A stretch of 64,000 nt of DNA from NCBI GenBank assembly GCA_023053685.1, contig JALIGW010000021.1, positions 15,587,647 to 15,651,646 of the forward strand. The letters are read 5' to 3'. The notes beneath the pieces were generated by a model, which saw only the letters and a program-made list of their open reading frames with translations, did not search any database and was not told where the DNA came from. Within the stretch, counting starts at the first letter, position 1. The number at the start of each line of letters is the position of its first letter. Source of the stretch: Diadophis punctatus similis. Its lineage: Eukaryota; Chordata; Lepidosauria; Squamata; Dipsadidae. Shown here piece after piece: positions 1-11,200 of the stretch. Made by a program: the position numbers and the translations under genes.

Positions 1-744
1 CCAAGAGAACCTCTCTCGGTTCCACACTGGCTCCAGAGGCCTCTTCAGAGAGGAGACATGACCCGTGGCTTAACTCAAGAATACATTGTTTGGAATTGTG
101 CCCATAACATCTGGCTGAGGGATCTTGGGAGAATGGCAGGGAGTGACCTCAGCCATTTATCTTCTTGTAAATTAGTGATTTGTGTACCCTCCATGGCAGC
201 CTTTTTATGGGAACGTCCATGAACTGTGAGCACCAAGAGTGCAAACAGGAATGCGAATGGAAGGCCAAGGACTTGACTCCCAGATCTGATGGGTTAATTC
301 ATTGCATATTTGCAGGTGTTGAGTGAAGAAGAATGTGGCTGCATAATGAGGTTTGTTGTAAAATTTGATCCTCCCTGGACTTGTTCAGTTATTGAATTGT
401 GCTGATTTCACCCTGACCCACCAGGGTTAGGTCTCTGCAAACTGGGGACGATTCTGCCAGCCCCCCCCCCCCCCCACGCCAATCTCAGGAATTCAGGGTT
501 GGCAGGGCGGTGGGTGGAATTGCCCCCTTCTGTTCACTGGGGCTTCACAAAGGAACTTTTGGGGCTGAAGTAAGAAAGAGACATAAACATTCAGGGAAGA
601 AGGGAAGGGAAAGGAAACGGGGGGAAAAAAAAGGAAAGGGGAGCATTTTGGCTGTTCAGCAATCAGCCTGCATTTACAGCTATTTGCAGCATCCTGTGGC
701 TATGTGACCACAATTTATGGCTTTTTTTTTTTGCTGAAAACCAG
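1..744. other. Unassigned non-coding, probably TMEM72 intron 1
   Basis: No exon, repeat family or RNA gene recognised. It includes a C-run near 463-475 and a purine-rich patch at 585-640. The only open frame (65 codons) is Lys/Gly-rich low complexity and is not supported. Confidence 0.4.
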
Positions 745-779
745 TGTTTATTTCCAGTTTCTGGCAAAAAAACACCCCT

Positions 780-960
780 TCCGGACAATGGATTCGCTTA
801 ACGACTGTGGCATTTGCTGGGTGACCTTGGGCCAGTCACTTTCTCTCAGCCCTGGGAAAGAGGCAATGGCAAACCACCTCTGAAAAACCTTGCCAAGGAC
901 ACTGCAGGGACTTGTCCCGGCGGTCTCTGAATCAGACACAATTAAGTGGGTGACATTGTG
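780..960 (+). repeat. SINE fragment (tRNA-derived, squamate type)
   Basis: It contains GGTGACCTTGGGCCAGTCAC and AGGCAATGGCAAACCACCTC, phrases shared by dispersed tRNA-derived SINEs of squamates. A related phrase recurs at about 60270. The subfamily is not assigned. Confidence 0.55.
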
Positions 961-1245
961 ACGTCACACAAGCGTTCCTTTTTTTTCTGGAAATGCTTCT
1001 CCAGGGAGTTTAAAGGCTAATATTGCTGCAGCTGAAATGTCGTGTGCAAAGTTTGGTGTGAGGTACAATAACGTTATATGTGTGCTGTGACATATCGTAA
1101 AAGCAATCCAGGTTATATGCAATTTGTGTTATTTGCACCATGGTGTCGTCATGCCACATGTGACTCCCCTCGTTCTCCACGGGAAGCATGGATGACAGGC
1201 CTTTCACAGGCTGCTCCCACCTGCTGTGTTTCTTTTGCCTTCCAG

Positions 1246-1312
1246 TGCTCCTTGGTGTGGGCATCGACACGCTTCTGCAGGGGCAGTTCAAGAGCCTGGC
1301 TCTTTACCTCCT
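1246..1312 (+). CDS. TMEM72: TMEM72 exon 2 (first exon visible)
   Basis: A pyrimidine-rich acceptor ending TTCCAG precedes 1246 and a GTGAGT donor follows 1312. The exon begins with the last two bases of a codon and then reads LLGVGIDTLLQGQFKSLALYL, ending on the first two bases of a Leu codon. This corresponds to the end of the first membrane segment, a short loop and the start of the second segment in mammalian TMEM72. I found no plausible exon 1 in bases 1-1245. Confidence 0.85.
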
Positions 1313-4300
1313 GTGAGTATGGCTGCCGGATGGGAGGGAAGAACAGCGGGCCTGAGCTGAACTCCATCCTGGCCTCAGTGATTATGGAGGAGAGTCCCCG
1401 GGGTTGTTGGACAACCTGCAGCTGGACTGCGGCTCCCTCCATCCCTCGGCTGGGATGCATCTCCTGGGAAGTCTAGCCCTGGGGTGCCTTTGCTATTCCA
1501 AATTATGTTCAAGTGGGGAGGGGGGGAAGGGCATTCTGAATCCCGTATTGCACGAAGAACCAAAGGCTCCCTTCTGAATTAGTTCAGTGTTAAATCTTCT
1601 GCATGTTTATTAACAGCAAAGCTGAAGCTTCTTGGAGGCCCATCAAAAGCCCAGAAGGTGACAAGGCCAATGTGGCCTTCTGGCCTTCTGGGAGGGAAGA
1701 TGGAGGTTCTGAATGCAGAGGTTCCATCTAGCTATTGGGATGGGCACTGATGGGCTTCACACCATAAATCTATCTGGCTTCCCTTAATAGCATCTGGGCT
1801 TTCTTCACTGTTTTATGTCAGTGAATAATAATAATAATTGCCTTCCCAAGGTTCTTTACAGCCAAGGGGGCAGAACTTACTTGCAAGGATTTTACAGGAG
1901 TTCTGCAATTCATTTGGGCCAAGAGGGCCAAGGCAGCTCATTTCACCTCATCAGTGGCTTCTGGGCATCTTTCTTTCTTTCCTTCAAAAACTTCTCTCTG
2001 TGTTTCTAACACACGAGGTTTTGTTTTTCCCTTCCTGCCTTTTTTCTCCATCATCCCTTCCTTGTTAGACAGCTTATCAACCACACAATTTTATGAAGCA
2101 GGACTACAACTCACATTCGCCTGGTTTTGAGGCCAGCCCTTTAACCACTAGGCCGGACTGGCTCTGTTTCCCCCTCCTCCTCCTGGAAACCCCTCCTCTC
2201 CGTATCTTTTCAGCTGCTCTGTGCTTTATTATTTTGTAATCAAATATAAGCCGATTGCTACATAAGAACAGAGAGTTTTGTTTTAAACCTTTCAGCCATG
2301 ATCGTTCCACATTCTTTGTCTTTTTTTAAAAAAAAGAAATATTAACAAAAGAGAAAAGTAAAACTAAAACAATATAACTAAACATCAAAATTAAGAGACG
2401 CAAAGAAAAAAAATAAGATCACTAGCAAAACCACCTCCAAATGCCCTCTTTGTGTTGTCCAAAGCAAAAGCTCTGATGTAAATATTGACAAATAAAATAT
2501 CCGTTGCTGTGAATGTGATACAGATTTATCCTCCCAATGCTAAATGTTATTGATTGTTCCTCCAGGCATGAAAAGTATTTGACGTCTTGAAAGTTTGAAA
2601 ACATTGGGGGTGTAACCAAGAGGAACATATGCATCTCAAATGAACTCATATTAACTTAATATTCTTGTGGATTTGAGCCCAAAATGTAGCAATTAAAATA
2701 AAATAAGACAAGCAAAATAAAAATTGTTGCATTAACCTCACTGTGAGCTGAAATCTCACATTACTTAAAGAAACTTGTATCTTTATATGTCATTTTTCAT
2801 AAGATTATGTAAATAACATCCATTTCAGCCAGCTCCTTTAATCTTGGAAAGTCCAGAGATTGGACCAAATATATTTTATTTTCATTTTATTGGTGAAGCT
2901 TATGGGCTGCTCCACTCCCAGAGCCAAGGAGGTTCACACAATCTCTGATCTGTGGGAAAGAAATGGCTAAGTTTGCAATGGCTTTCCCCCCCCAAACTCA
3001 GAAGCAGCCTTGTTACCAAACATTGTAGATCTGTATGTTTATTTAAACGGTTTGTGTGGCTGCCCATCTTAAACAACTTTAGGCGGCTCACAATAGCTGT
3101 AAAACCATAACTGTAAAACATAAACATAAAACAATCAAACAAAAACAAAATGTTTGTAATCGTCCCCTTAGGATGTCCCACAGCAAACTCAAATTACTCT
3201 CATTCCATTCATCCTACCCTACCTTACCCTACCTTACCTTACCTTACCCTACCCTACCCTGTCCCGGGGCCTTTGTAAAAATCCAGGTCTTGATGGTCTT
3301 CTGAAAGACTTAAAGGGGTGGCGGTGGGGGTGGGTGGCGGCCAAATCCCTGGGGGTGGGGGAGGGTGATCCACCGTGACTTCCAAGATTGATTCAATGTG
3401 GAAATATACATGTTGGACACAATGCATTAACTCCCTCTCCTCATTAGTTATATTAATGGTGCTACATTAGACCCCCCCCCATCTCAAAATGGCTGTGGGA
3501 ATCCATTTGTGGATTTAATGTGAAAGCATATTTTAAAATTTTGTGTTGTGATGTTATCCAGACCTTAAAAGCAGCCTTAGATTAATGGGAAGAAGGAAAG
3601 ACAGCTCTCTCGCTCTCTGGCTCTTTCTGTCTACTTTAGATCTGTCCTCAGAAGGAATAGAATAGAGTAGAACAGAGTAACATTCTCTTCTTAAAAGCCT
3701 CCAGTGTTGGAGCAGCAATTGTTCATGTTGTGTAACACAGGAACAGGACTAAAGCTTCCCTGTGGATAAAGGCAACAGATAATCCTCACTTAGTGAACAT
3801 AGAACATAGAATAATAAGGTTGGAAGGGACCTCAGAGGTCTTCTAGCCCAACCCCGTGCTCAAGGCAGGAGATCCTATGCCATTCCAGATGCATGGCTGT
3901 CCAACATCTTCTTGAAATCCTCCAGTGATGGAGCACCCACAACTTCTGGAGGGGAGCCCTTCCACTGGTTGGTTGTTCTCACTGTCAGGAAATTCCTCCT
4001 TGGTTCCAGGTTGCTTCTCTCTTTAAAGAGCTCGTTCAGCAACCATTTGAACTTACAGCCACTCAAACTTATGAAGCTGAAGTAGGGGTACCACTTTGTG
4101 ACTGTCACGCTTGGGCAGATTCCATTATGGTCGTAAGTTGAGGACTACCCGTACTTAATTTCTGACACTTGATGTTAACTTCTCTCCCTAGGAGGCTAGC
4201 AGAGCCTGTCCTGGCATCCGGCGTGTTTTGCCCTTGCAGAGCCTGAAGCGGCCAGCAGAATGGCCGATGTTCTGCAGAAGCCGAGGCTGTTTTGGGAGGG

Positions 4301-5892
4301 GGCTTCCGCTTGCCCCCAGGTTGTCTCCCTTAACGGATCTCCATGCTTTAGTATTTCAGGGATGGCTGTTTCTCTCTGGGAAGTGCTGTTCTTTGCCAGC
4401 CGCCTTTTCATCTCCTGCTTCGTGTGAGTGTCCTTCCTGTCCTTCCAATTTGGTGCAGGGTCTCAGGTGGGGGGGGCACACAAAGGGTCACTCAGTCTCC
4501 AAAGTGACCAGATGGATCAATGTTAGGCATTGGAGGCAGTTCAGTATAAGGACAAGGGCTGTTTGGGTACTTCAGCTTTTGGGAAATGCAGGGGGGGGCA
4601 TCGGGGGATGAGACCAGTGGAGAAAAGGCCGAGGAAAGAATGAGTGGGGCGAGGGAGGAGGAGAAGGGAGAGAGGAGCCCCCCCTCCGATGCACCTTCTC
4701 TGAGTGGGCCCCCCACCCTTGAAAATGCCCAATATTTTTTTGCTGAGGGAGGATAGCGGGGGGGGGGGGCAAACCTTTCCAGCTTCAGCCCCTGTCCCTC
4801 TGTCTTGGCAGCCCTCGGAGGGGATCCACGGTGGACGCTTGCTGGCTCCGGGTCAAACGCCGAGGAGCTTTCCAGAAGTTCCTGGCTTACGCCCTGCTCT
4901 CCGTCGCCTGCTTCCTCAGCCCCGTCCACATCTGGCAGGTGGTACTCCCAGGTAAGTGGGGAGGAAGGTGCGGAGACCAGGAAGGGAGGGGATCCAAAGA
5001 CCTCCTGTCCAAAGGGAGGGCACCCAGATTCACCGTTTGCAGAGGGCGGAGGGAATGGCCTTGGCGGACAGGGAGCAGGCCTGTCAGTGGCAATGGTCAG
5101 AGAAGAGGCCAGGGCGAGGAATTCATTCTTGGCAGTTGAAGTCCCCACATCTTCAAACCCTGAGTGTAGCTTTCTCTCCACGTGTCCTCCAAACAGATGG
5201 AAGGAATTAGTTGATTAAACATCAGGAAGTCTTGATTTAAAAAAGGGAATATGCGAAAATTATTGGAGGGAATCCAAGATCAGAATGATTGTCTGGAGAA
5301 GCAGCAAGTAGTTTGAGCTGCTAGATGGGACAATGCTAGTCTCCCTCTATATTTTGCTATATATTTTATCCTAATCAAGATAGCCTCACTTTCCTTCCTT
5401 CCTTCCTTCCTTCCTTCCTTCCTTCCTTCCTTCCTTCCTTCCTTCCTTCCTTCCTTCCTTCATTCCTCCCTCTCCTCCCTCCCTCCCTCCCTCCCTCCCT
5501 CTTTTCCAGGCACCCTGCTGATCCTCACCAGTCTAGCCTATTTCCTGCTGAGTAAGCAACGGAAAGAAGATACGGGAAATGGACCACCAGAACAGAGCGG
5601 TGACCCTGGTGATGAAGTTATGGATGAAGTGGCTGGAGACAGGAGTAGGCAAACATCCTCTTTCCACCGTAAATACCGTTCCCTTGCTGGCTCTCTGAGG
5701 AGCTTTTCCCAAGCTTGCCGAAGGCCCGTCGCCTTCATGGCCTCATCAGGTGTGGTGTGCCTGAGGAAGCCCGTTGACTTTGAGGGACAGGTGGAGGAGA
5801 TGGCGCTGCCTCTCAGAGGAGAGCCGGAGGGCTTGGCCAAGGAAAGCATATCTGAGACGGCCTTCATCCTTTCTGACCAGACTCAAGAATAA
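1246..5892 (+). CDS. TMEM72: TMEM72, transmembrane protein 72 (5' partial, 4 exons in window)
   Basis: Joining 1246-1312, 4352-4423, 4812-4951 and 5510-5892 gives one open frame of 219 residues plus stop, with GT/AG at every junction and matching phases. The protein resembles vertebrate TMEM72. Recognisable blocks are GQFKSLALYLL then ISGMAVSLWE (exons 2-3), FQKFLAYALLSVACFL with PVHIWQVVLPG (exon 4) and LLILTSLAYFLLSK (exon 5). Three hydrophobic segments are visible; the first of the expected four would begin in the missing exon. After LLSK comes a hydrophilic tail of roughly 110 residues, shorter and much less conserved than the mammalian tail. The human protein is about 275 residues, so roughly 25 N-terminal residues are missing here, probably upstream of the window. 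The family's molecular function is not established. Homology is from recognition; exon borders are from the sequence. Confidence 0.88.
1313..2100. other. TMEM72 intron, nothing recognised
   Basis: Unique-looking intronic DNA with a short (ATA)n at 1826-1838. Open frames here are short and match nothing I recognise. Confidence 0.4.
2103..2160 (-). repeat. tRNA-SINE fragment
   Basis: The reverse complement contains a tRNA-like head (AGCCAGTCCGGCCTAGTGG) followed by a B-box-like GGCCTCAAAACCAGGCG. Only the head survives. Confidence 0.45.
2165..3205. other. AT-rich intron with a LINE 3'-end remnant
   Basis: Mostly unassigned A/T-rich sequence. About 3030-3125 reads, on the minus strand, like the L2/CR1-type LINE 3' end (a GAGCCGCC-like block, then an A-rich tail). 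No exon seen. Confidence 0.4.
3209..3261 (+). repeat. (CCTTA)n/(CCCTA)n pentanucleotide repeat
   Basis: Interspersed CCTTA and CCCTA units. It resembles telomere repeat but is five-base, so it is not an interstitial telomere. Confidence 0.85.
3773..4152. repeat. Foldback repeat (TAGTCCTYGACTTA family), interrupted by CR1
   Basis: The left end AATCCTCACTTAGTGAAC and the right end GGTCGTAAGTTGAGGACTAC match the ends of the complete copy at 13630-14005. The middle is replaced by a minus-strand CR1 3' end (3799-4027), so CR1 probably jumped into an older foldback copy. Confidence 0.6.
3799..4027 (-). repeat. CR1 LINE 3' end
   Basis: The reverse complement reads NQWKGSPPEVVGAPSLEDFK, a typical C-terminus of CR1 ORF2, followed by the 3' UTR block with CTAGAAGACCTC-like and GGTCCCTTCCAAC-like sequence ending in an ATTATTCTATG tail. 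Confidence 0.9.
4352..4423 (+). CDS. TMEM72: TMEM72 exon 3
   Basis: The acceptor is the AG at 4350-4351 (CATGCTTTAG), not the nearby TTTCAG at 4354-4359. Only the first keeps the frame and gives L-I-S-G-M-A-V-S-L-W, matching LFTGAAVSIC of the mammalian protein. The 72-nt exon encodes the rest of the second membrane segment (WEVLFFASRLFISCF) and ends two bases into a Val codon before a GTGAGT donor. Confidence 0.85.
4812..4951 (+). CDS. TMEM72: TMEM72 exon 4
   Basis: The acceptor is TCTTGGCAG at 4803-4811 and the donor GTAAGT starts at 4952. The 140-nt exon encodes a short basic loop (PRRGSTVDACWLRVKRRGA) and the third membrane segment, FQKFLAYALLSVACFL then SPVHIWQVVLP. This is the best-conserved stretch of the family. 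It ends one base into a Gly codon completed in exon 5. Confidence 0.9.
5391..5509 (+). repeat. (TTCC)n then (CTCC)n microsatellite forming a splice polypyrimidine tract
   Basis: About 70 bases of pure TTCC repeats (5391-5460) pass into CTCC repeats to about 5500, then CTTTTCCAG, the acceptor of TMEM72 exon 5. The whole branch-to-acceptor interval is microsatellite. Confidence 0.95.
5510..5892 (+). CDS. TMEM72: TMEM72 exon 5 (last coding exon)
   Basis: The acceptor TTTTCCAG ends at 5509 and directly follows a (TTCC)n/(CTCC)n tract that supplies the polypyrimidine tract. The exon opens with the fourth membrane segment (TLLILTSLAYFLLSK) and continues into an acidic, Ser/Arg-containing cytoplasmic-type tail ending SDQTQE, with stop TAA at 5890-5892. 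The tail shows little recognisable similarity to the mammalian one. Confidence 0.88.
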
Positions 5893-6290
5893 GCTCCTCT
5901 CTAAGGCAGAGACCTCTCTGGCAACGACCAACAGCCACGAATCCCGGCCGGCTGCTCTCTTCACCATCACTACCGAAAGGAGAGGCTGTTTTTCTTCTCT
6001 GGTGTTTCATTATCCAGCCATAGCAATGCAGGTAATGGCTCCGACAGCCCCGGGAGGAGAGAAATGGTGCAGTCCGAGCAATGGATAACATTGCTGAAGA
6101 GACTTCTACTTGGATAGAGGAATATGCAGGCGGCAGAGGGACATTTCTAGAAAGCAATTCCCATTATGTATCTTTGCGATATCAAATGTTATCAAACAGT
6201 GTGGTTTTCTAGGATAAAACAAGCCTATAGAATGATCCTTTGTCTGAGTTTGTTTGTTTGGGAACTTCCAGACTTTGGAAAGAAGAGGAG
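5893..6290. other. No further gene in this interval
   Basis: Open frames on either strand over 5538-6157 are shadows or read-throughs of TMEM72 exon 5 and its UTR. Confidence 0.5.
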
Positions 6291-6315
6291 AAATAAATGA
6301 TCATATCCATTGACT
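5893..6315 (+). other. TMEM72: TMEM72 3' UTR with poly(A) signal
   Basis: Non-coding sequence follows the stop. An AATAAA hexamer at 6292-6297 followed by T-rich sequence is the most likely polyadenylation signal. A second AATAAA at 6486-6491 is an alternative. The end point is an estimate. Confidence 0.55.
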
Positions 6316-6800
6316 GGCCATTTTTTCCCTTCAGTTTCCTCCAAAATCAGGAGCTCCGGTAACTGATGGTCACCTACCCAAGGCTCCTTCTTTTTCAATG
6401 TCCTCTGCTAAGCCTTTCCCAGGGCTTAGCCTCGTGTCCAGGACAGCGGCTGCTCTCACCCTCTGAAGGAGAAAGTGCTTAAGCAAATAAATCTGGAATT
6501 TCCTAGAAGGATCAGGCAGGTTAAGCAAATAATTTGGGGATTACCTAGCAGGACCACCTCACCACTGGTGTTAAGATAGTCAAAATCTCACACCACTCTT
6601 AGTTCGTACCTCTTTGACAGACCTGCAGGTTGCTTTGGGAGGATGGGAGGGGGCTCTAGCCCGCCCTGGTGCTTCTGAGAGTTCCCCCTGTAATCTCAGG
6701 CTCTCCACAGCATTTCCCGCCTCATTTGTTTGTACCTCTGAGCTGGAATCTATATTTGCACTCACAGGGCGACTCTTCCTTGCTTTCCAGTATAAAAAGG
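6316..6800. other. Unassigned intergenic
   Basis: Nothing recognised apart from a second AATAAA at 6486. Confidence 0.35.
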
Positions 6801-6804
6801 AGGA

Positions 6805-7030
6805 GGTTGATTCATTCTCCAAAGCACCTGAGGGCGGGAAAAGAAGCAGCCGGTGGGAAAAGAGGGATCCGATCCAACCTGGAACTACGGAGAAATCTCC
6901 TCAGAGTGAGAGCCATGACTCAGTGGAACAGCTTGCCTCCTGGAGTTGGGGGTGCTTCATCGCTGGAGGCTCTCAAGAAAAGCTTGGAGACCCATTTGTC
7001 TGGGATGCTATAAGGTCTCCTGCTTTGTTA
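6805..7030 (+). repeat. CR1 LINE 3' fragment
   Basis: The translation contains MTQWNSLPPGVGGASSLEALK and an FSKAPEG-like block, the conserved C-terminal tail of CR1 ORF2, with the start of the 3' UTR. It is truncated on both sides. Confidence 0.88.
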
Positions 7031-7034
7031 GCCC

Positions 7035-7900
7035 TCAAAGGCTATGCTAACCTTGAGAGCAAACACAGATCCAGGGCAATGAGACTGGGAAAAGTCAGTG
7101 GGCTCTGAGATTTGTGTCCATCAAGATCAACGTTTGCTTCTTAACCATACAGAGAGTAATGAAAGCATGAGGACGTATAAAAATGTCTACATTTATATAA
7201 ACCTGCATCCCAACTCCTGCCAGCTGCTCCACAAATCTGGGAACCAATATTGCTTGGGCCATTAATTTGGGTCTCTTTGGTACACAGGTAATGTGCTGAT
7301 TGACAGGTGGCAGAGATCTTTGAGGCACAGGCTGCTTTACAATAAAAGAGAACGACATTCTCAGGAAGAGTATTTAAGCTTTCAGGGTCCCAAAAAAGGC
7401 AAGGGCAAAGCACACGGCTAATGTAGCCAAGACAACCGAAAATACTTGTCTATTTGGTCCTCAGATATTAAGCTGGACTTGGAAATGGCTTTATTTTTTG
7501 TTTTACATCCCTTCAAAGTTCTTGCACTATTCAGTAATGTTGGACTAAAAGAAACAGCACTAGAATTAGGCACTAGGGGGCAGCAGTGGCACTCGGTGTG
7601 CATGAGAATTGCAAAATCCAGGACTTTTCCTTGGATTTTGGCAGTCATAGAAATCTCAGTGTGGGGTTCATTGTTCCGAGGAAGCTCAGAGAGAAACATG
7701 CCGCTTGGAGTCCTCAGCCGTTGGGCTGCTGGCCCATTTCACCCCCCCACCCCCACCCATCTCCTTTTCAGGGACTTTCAGAGTCTCAGGTCAAGGCCAT
7801 CACTTCCCAAAGACAACATGGCAGAACTTTTAACTTGCTCCCAGTCAAAATTACTCAGACAGAAATCTCAAAGGCAGCCCAGTCACTAAAAAGAATAATA
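7035..7900. other. Unassigned intergenic
   Basis: No supported gene or repeat. Open frames of up to 147 codons (7446-7889) show no recognisable domain and no splice or promoter context. Confidence 0.35.
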
Positions 7901-7904
7901 ATCT

Positions 7905-8290
7905 GATGTGTATAGAATGTTGGGCTAAAATTAAGGCCAGAACAGGACAGGATGGCAGTCTTCCAATGTCTGAGGGGCTGCCACAAAGAGGAGGGGGGGG
8001 GGCTAGGTCAGCCTATTCTTTAGAACACCTGGAGGCCGGACAAGAAGCAATGGATGTAAACAAACCCAAGTGGGGGAAATACCCTGGAACTAAGGAGGAA
8101 TTTCCTGATAGTGAGAACAATTAATCAGTGGACCGACTTGCCTCCAGAAGTTGTGGGTGCTCCATCACTGGAGGTTTTTTAAAGAAGAGATTGGACAGCC
8201 CTTTGTCTGAAATGATATAGGGTCTCCTGTTTCAGCAGTGGGTTGGACTAGAAGACCTCCAGGGTCCCTCCCAACTTTGTTATTCTGTGC
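7905..8290 (+). repeat. CR1 LINE 3' end
   Basis: It carries the ORF2 C-terminal block in decayed form, then the CR1 3' UTR (TGGACTAGAAGACCTCCAGG, TCCCTCCCAACTTTG) and terminates in a TTATTCTGTG tail. Confidence 0.9.
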
Positions 8291-11200
8291 TTTCAGGAGT
8301 TACTGTTCTTAGATTGGTCTCATCACAGTAGGAAGGATTCACTTTCCATTAATTGGGGAACATCCTCACAGCAATGCCTGTTTTCCATGGCAGCTGTCCA
8401 ATCTGCCTAGGACAGGCATGAAGCAGGAGAGAAAGGAAGGAGGCACGTGGGTCGAGTTCCTTGCATGACTTCTGTACCTTCAGATGGACTTTCCTCAGCT
8501 ACCCGGAGCTGTATCTGTGGTTGTCCTTGAAGATACGTCTGTAGCTGATCTGGACGGTGTCTGGCTTCCCAGATGTTCCACAGGATTCCACATCTGGCCC
8601 TCCGTAGCTCAGCAGGAGGGAATCTGGAAGCCGTACTTCAGCAACATCTGAAAACCGACTCCCAGTTACGGATTCTTTTACTTGGTGCCAAACCAGCCCT
8701 TTCTTTCTTTCTTTCTTTCTTGGCTGGCTGGCCTTACAAACAGGCAGGCTGATCTCTCGATCTCTCTCTGTGTGTGTCTGAACGGGCCACGCGGGTCAAC
8801 GGCAGGTAGGCCTTCCTTCCATTCGACTGCAGCCGAAGTGCACTCACAACGGTAGGCTTGTTCCTGATGTGATGCTGAGGATCAGGTTGTCAACATGCAA
8901 ATGCTGCCAGAGAACAAAAGCAGATGAAGGCAGGATGTTATGTTTCCAGCGCCTGGATAATAGCAGTTTCAGAAAAGAGAAATCGGATCAGGCACCCGTT
9001 CTCCTGTTGAGCATCCCGTCCCAGATGAATAATGGCCTGTGTCTTTTTTCAGGCAACGAGAACTCTTCCGAGGCAGGGCAATCAGTCCTCAAAGTATTAA
9101 AAATGCAAACCTTGCTGCTTTATTGGGGCTCCTCTTCCTCTTCCATCTCAGGTTATCCGTCCCAAGCAGAGCAGCACAGATAAATTCCTCGGAACGAAGC
9201 CCCCCTGGCAGGAGCATATCTCGCATCTAGGCGGATCTGCAAGTAAAGACAAAGAGCTCCATCTTTTATTGTGGCTTAAACAAAAGCCATGGCTACCTAC
9301 CTGGATCTCAGCCGCAGGCCAAACCACCTGGTTCATCTCACCTGTATCAAAGGAGCCCCTTTTTAACTGCCTCTTGTTACGAGGCCTTTGACAACTTGCC
9401 CAGGACATCCTAGCGATATAAACTAGAAAGATAATATTCCCTTGGGACAATCCCAGCTGTAAATTACCCAAATTAAGATCTTCCTGTGGCATTTATAGCA
9501 GGAGAGGCTTCCTTCTGGGTGCGGAATAGGCCAGGGCAGGCACGTCCCTGCAGTGCTGCAGCTGGAGAAGGCTCGATGGTGAGGCCACGTGTGGCCAAAG
9601 AGGGGCTAGCGGGATCAAAAGATCTTCCCACGTCTGACACAGCCGCACCACCTCCCCGATATCTCATTGTTTAGGAAAAGGTCGTGGAGCTTATCTGGGA
9701 GGCTGAGTATTTGGCCTTACAAAAAAATAGGTTGCCAGAGTTGAGAATAGATAGAGGTAGTAGATAATGATTAGTAATGAATTTGTAATGAATTTCAACA
9801 AATGATCTTTAACCACATTCTCAAATAATTAAAGATAATAGTTAAGAACATCCACATTTGGGGGAAATTCTTCAGTTTTTGGGTGCCCAGGTTTCATGTT
9901 CTTCTGTCAAAACTACCGGCAGAAGAAATGAGGGTAATAGAACATATTCCGTTGGTTCTCCGTCTTCCCCTGGATTTTGATAATGCCAAATTTGTTCAAC
10001 ATCCCTGTTTGGCCAGGAAAAACAAAATGCACTTGTGCTCTCAGTAAAAAAACAAAAACAGGATCTCTGACACTAATTTATCATTTCAGTATTCTCGATT
10101 TCTAACCTCTGCAGGTGCCTAGAGCCCAAGACCAAACTTACTTTAAGTAGGTAGAGATACAACTATGGCTGTAAATAATTTATTCTGAAAATGCCCTTTG
10201 TATATCAAATTTCACAACCCTGTTTTATCAAAGGCTTTCTGTCTGGTCAAGTTTCTAATCCCTTTTAATTTGCATTCTAAATTGTATCACACCAATTTCT
10301 CATCAATGGAGGATGAGATTAATCTATTTTTACACATTTTGTGATTCTCATAGCTACTCCAGGGTTTACTTATTATCTCCCTCTCTTTTCAAGGAGTCAT
10401 AATTATTCTTCCACCTATGAAATTTATACATTTCATATGGGGAGACTTTATCTCCAATGAATTTTCACTGAGATAAAACATACGTTAATTTCTTATCTCC
10501 TATCTTACTGGAAGTGTAGACTGATGCTTTGAAAAAAAAAAACCTCTTAACTTCTAGTATCAAGAAGGGTTACTTGTATATTACAGTTTTTTTCCAAGCC
10601 ATGAGATGATCCTTATTTATGTTCCAGTTGTAGACCTGCTGCCTTGCTAAATGCAGATGCTAAGATTTTAACAGTAACCACAGACTGCGTTTTAGATCAT
10701 TCTTTAAACCATTTTGCATCTTATGAAATAAATTTTGAACATGCTACCAGTTCAGAAAGACCTAACATAGGGATGGAGTAGAGATTCTTGAATTACAGGG
10801 AATCAAGACTCAGCCTGAAGTAGGAAAATGGTGGGAAACCTGAATAAAACTCAGCAATTGGGTCTCTGAAGGAGCTTGTATGATAACGATTTTATTATAG
10901 GTTCCAATTACATGCCTTTAACCTTGATAATTATAAATGATAATACTTTTCTTGGTATCCGTTCAGCTCAGGCTAGATTTACAGCACTGTCAAGAGTCTG
11001 ATAATATTAACAGGAGACTAAATATAATTTTTTAAAATATACGTTTATTATTTTAACAAACAATATCAGGTAACTACATTAATCCAGGATACATATATAG
11101 AGGGGGGGGGAACCCCCAAAAGAAATAAAAATACAAAAGGGACCTGCTGTAAAGGGAATGGGAGGGAAAAGTACTATTATTTCATGATTCATTTGAACCA

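Noticed and set aside
1..1245. TMEM72 exon 1
   Set aside because: No ATG-led hydrophobic frame with a donor in the right phase; probably upstream of the window.
3209..3261. Telomere-like array
   Set aside because: Units are CCTTA/CCCTA, five bases, not the vertebrate six-base unit.
4354..4359. TTTCAG as TMEM72 exon 3 acceptor
   Set aside because: It breaks the frame and loses the conserved ISG residues; the AG at 4350-4351 keeps both.
4492..5181. 229-codon minus-strand frame
   Set aside because: Antisense shadow over TMEM72 exon 4 and GC-rich intron; Pro/Ser-rich with no domain.
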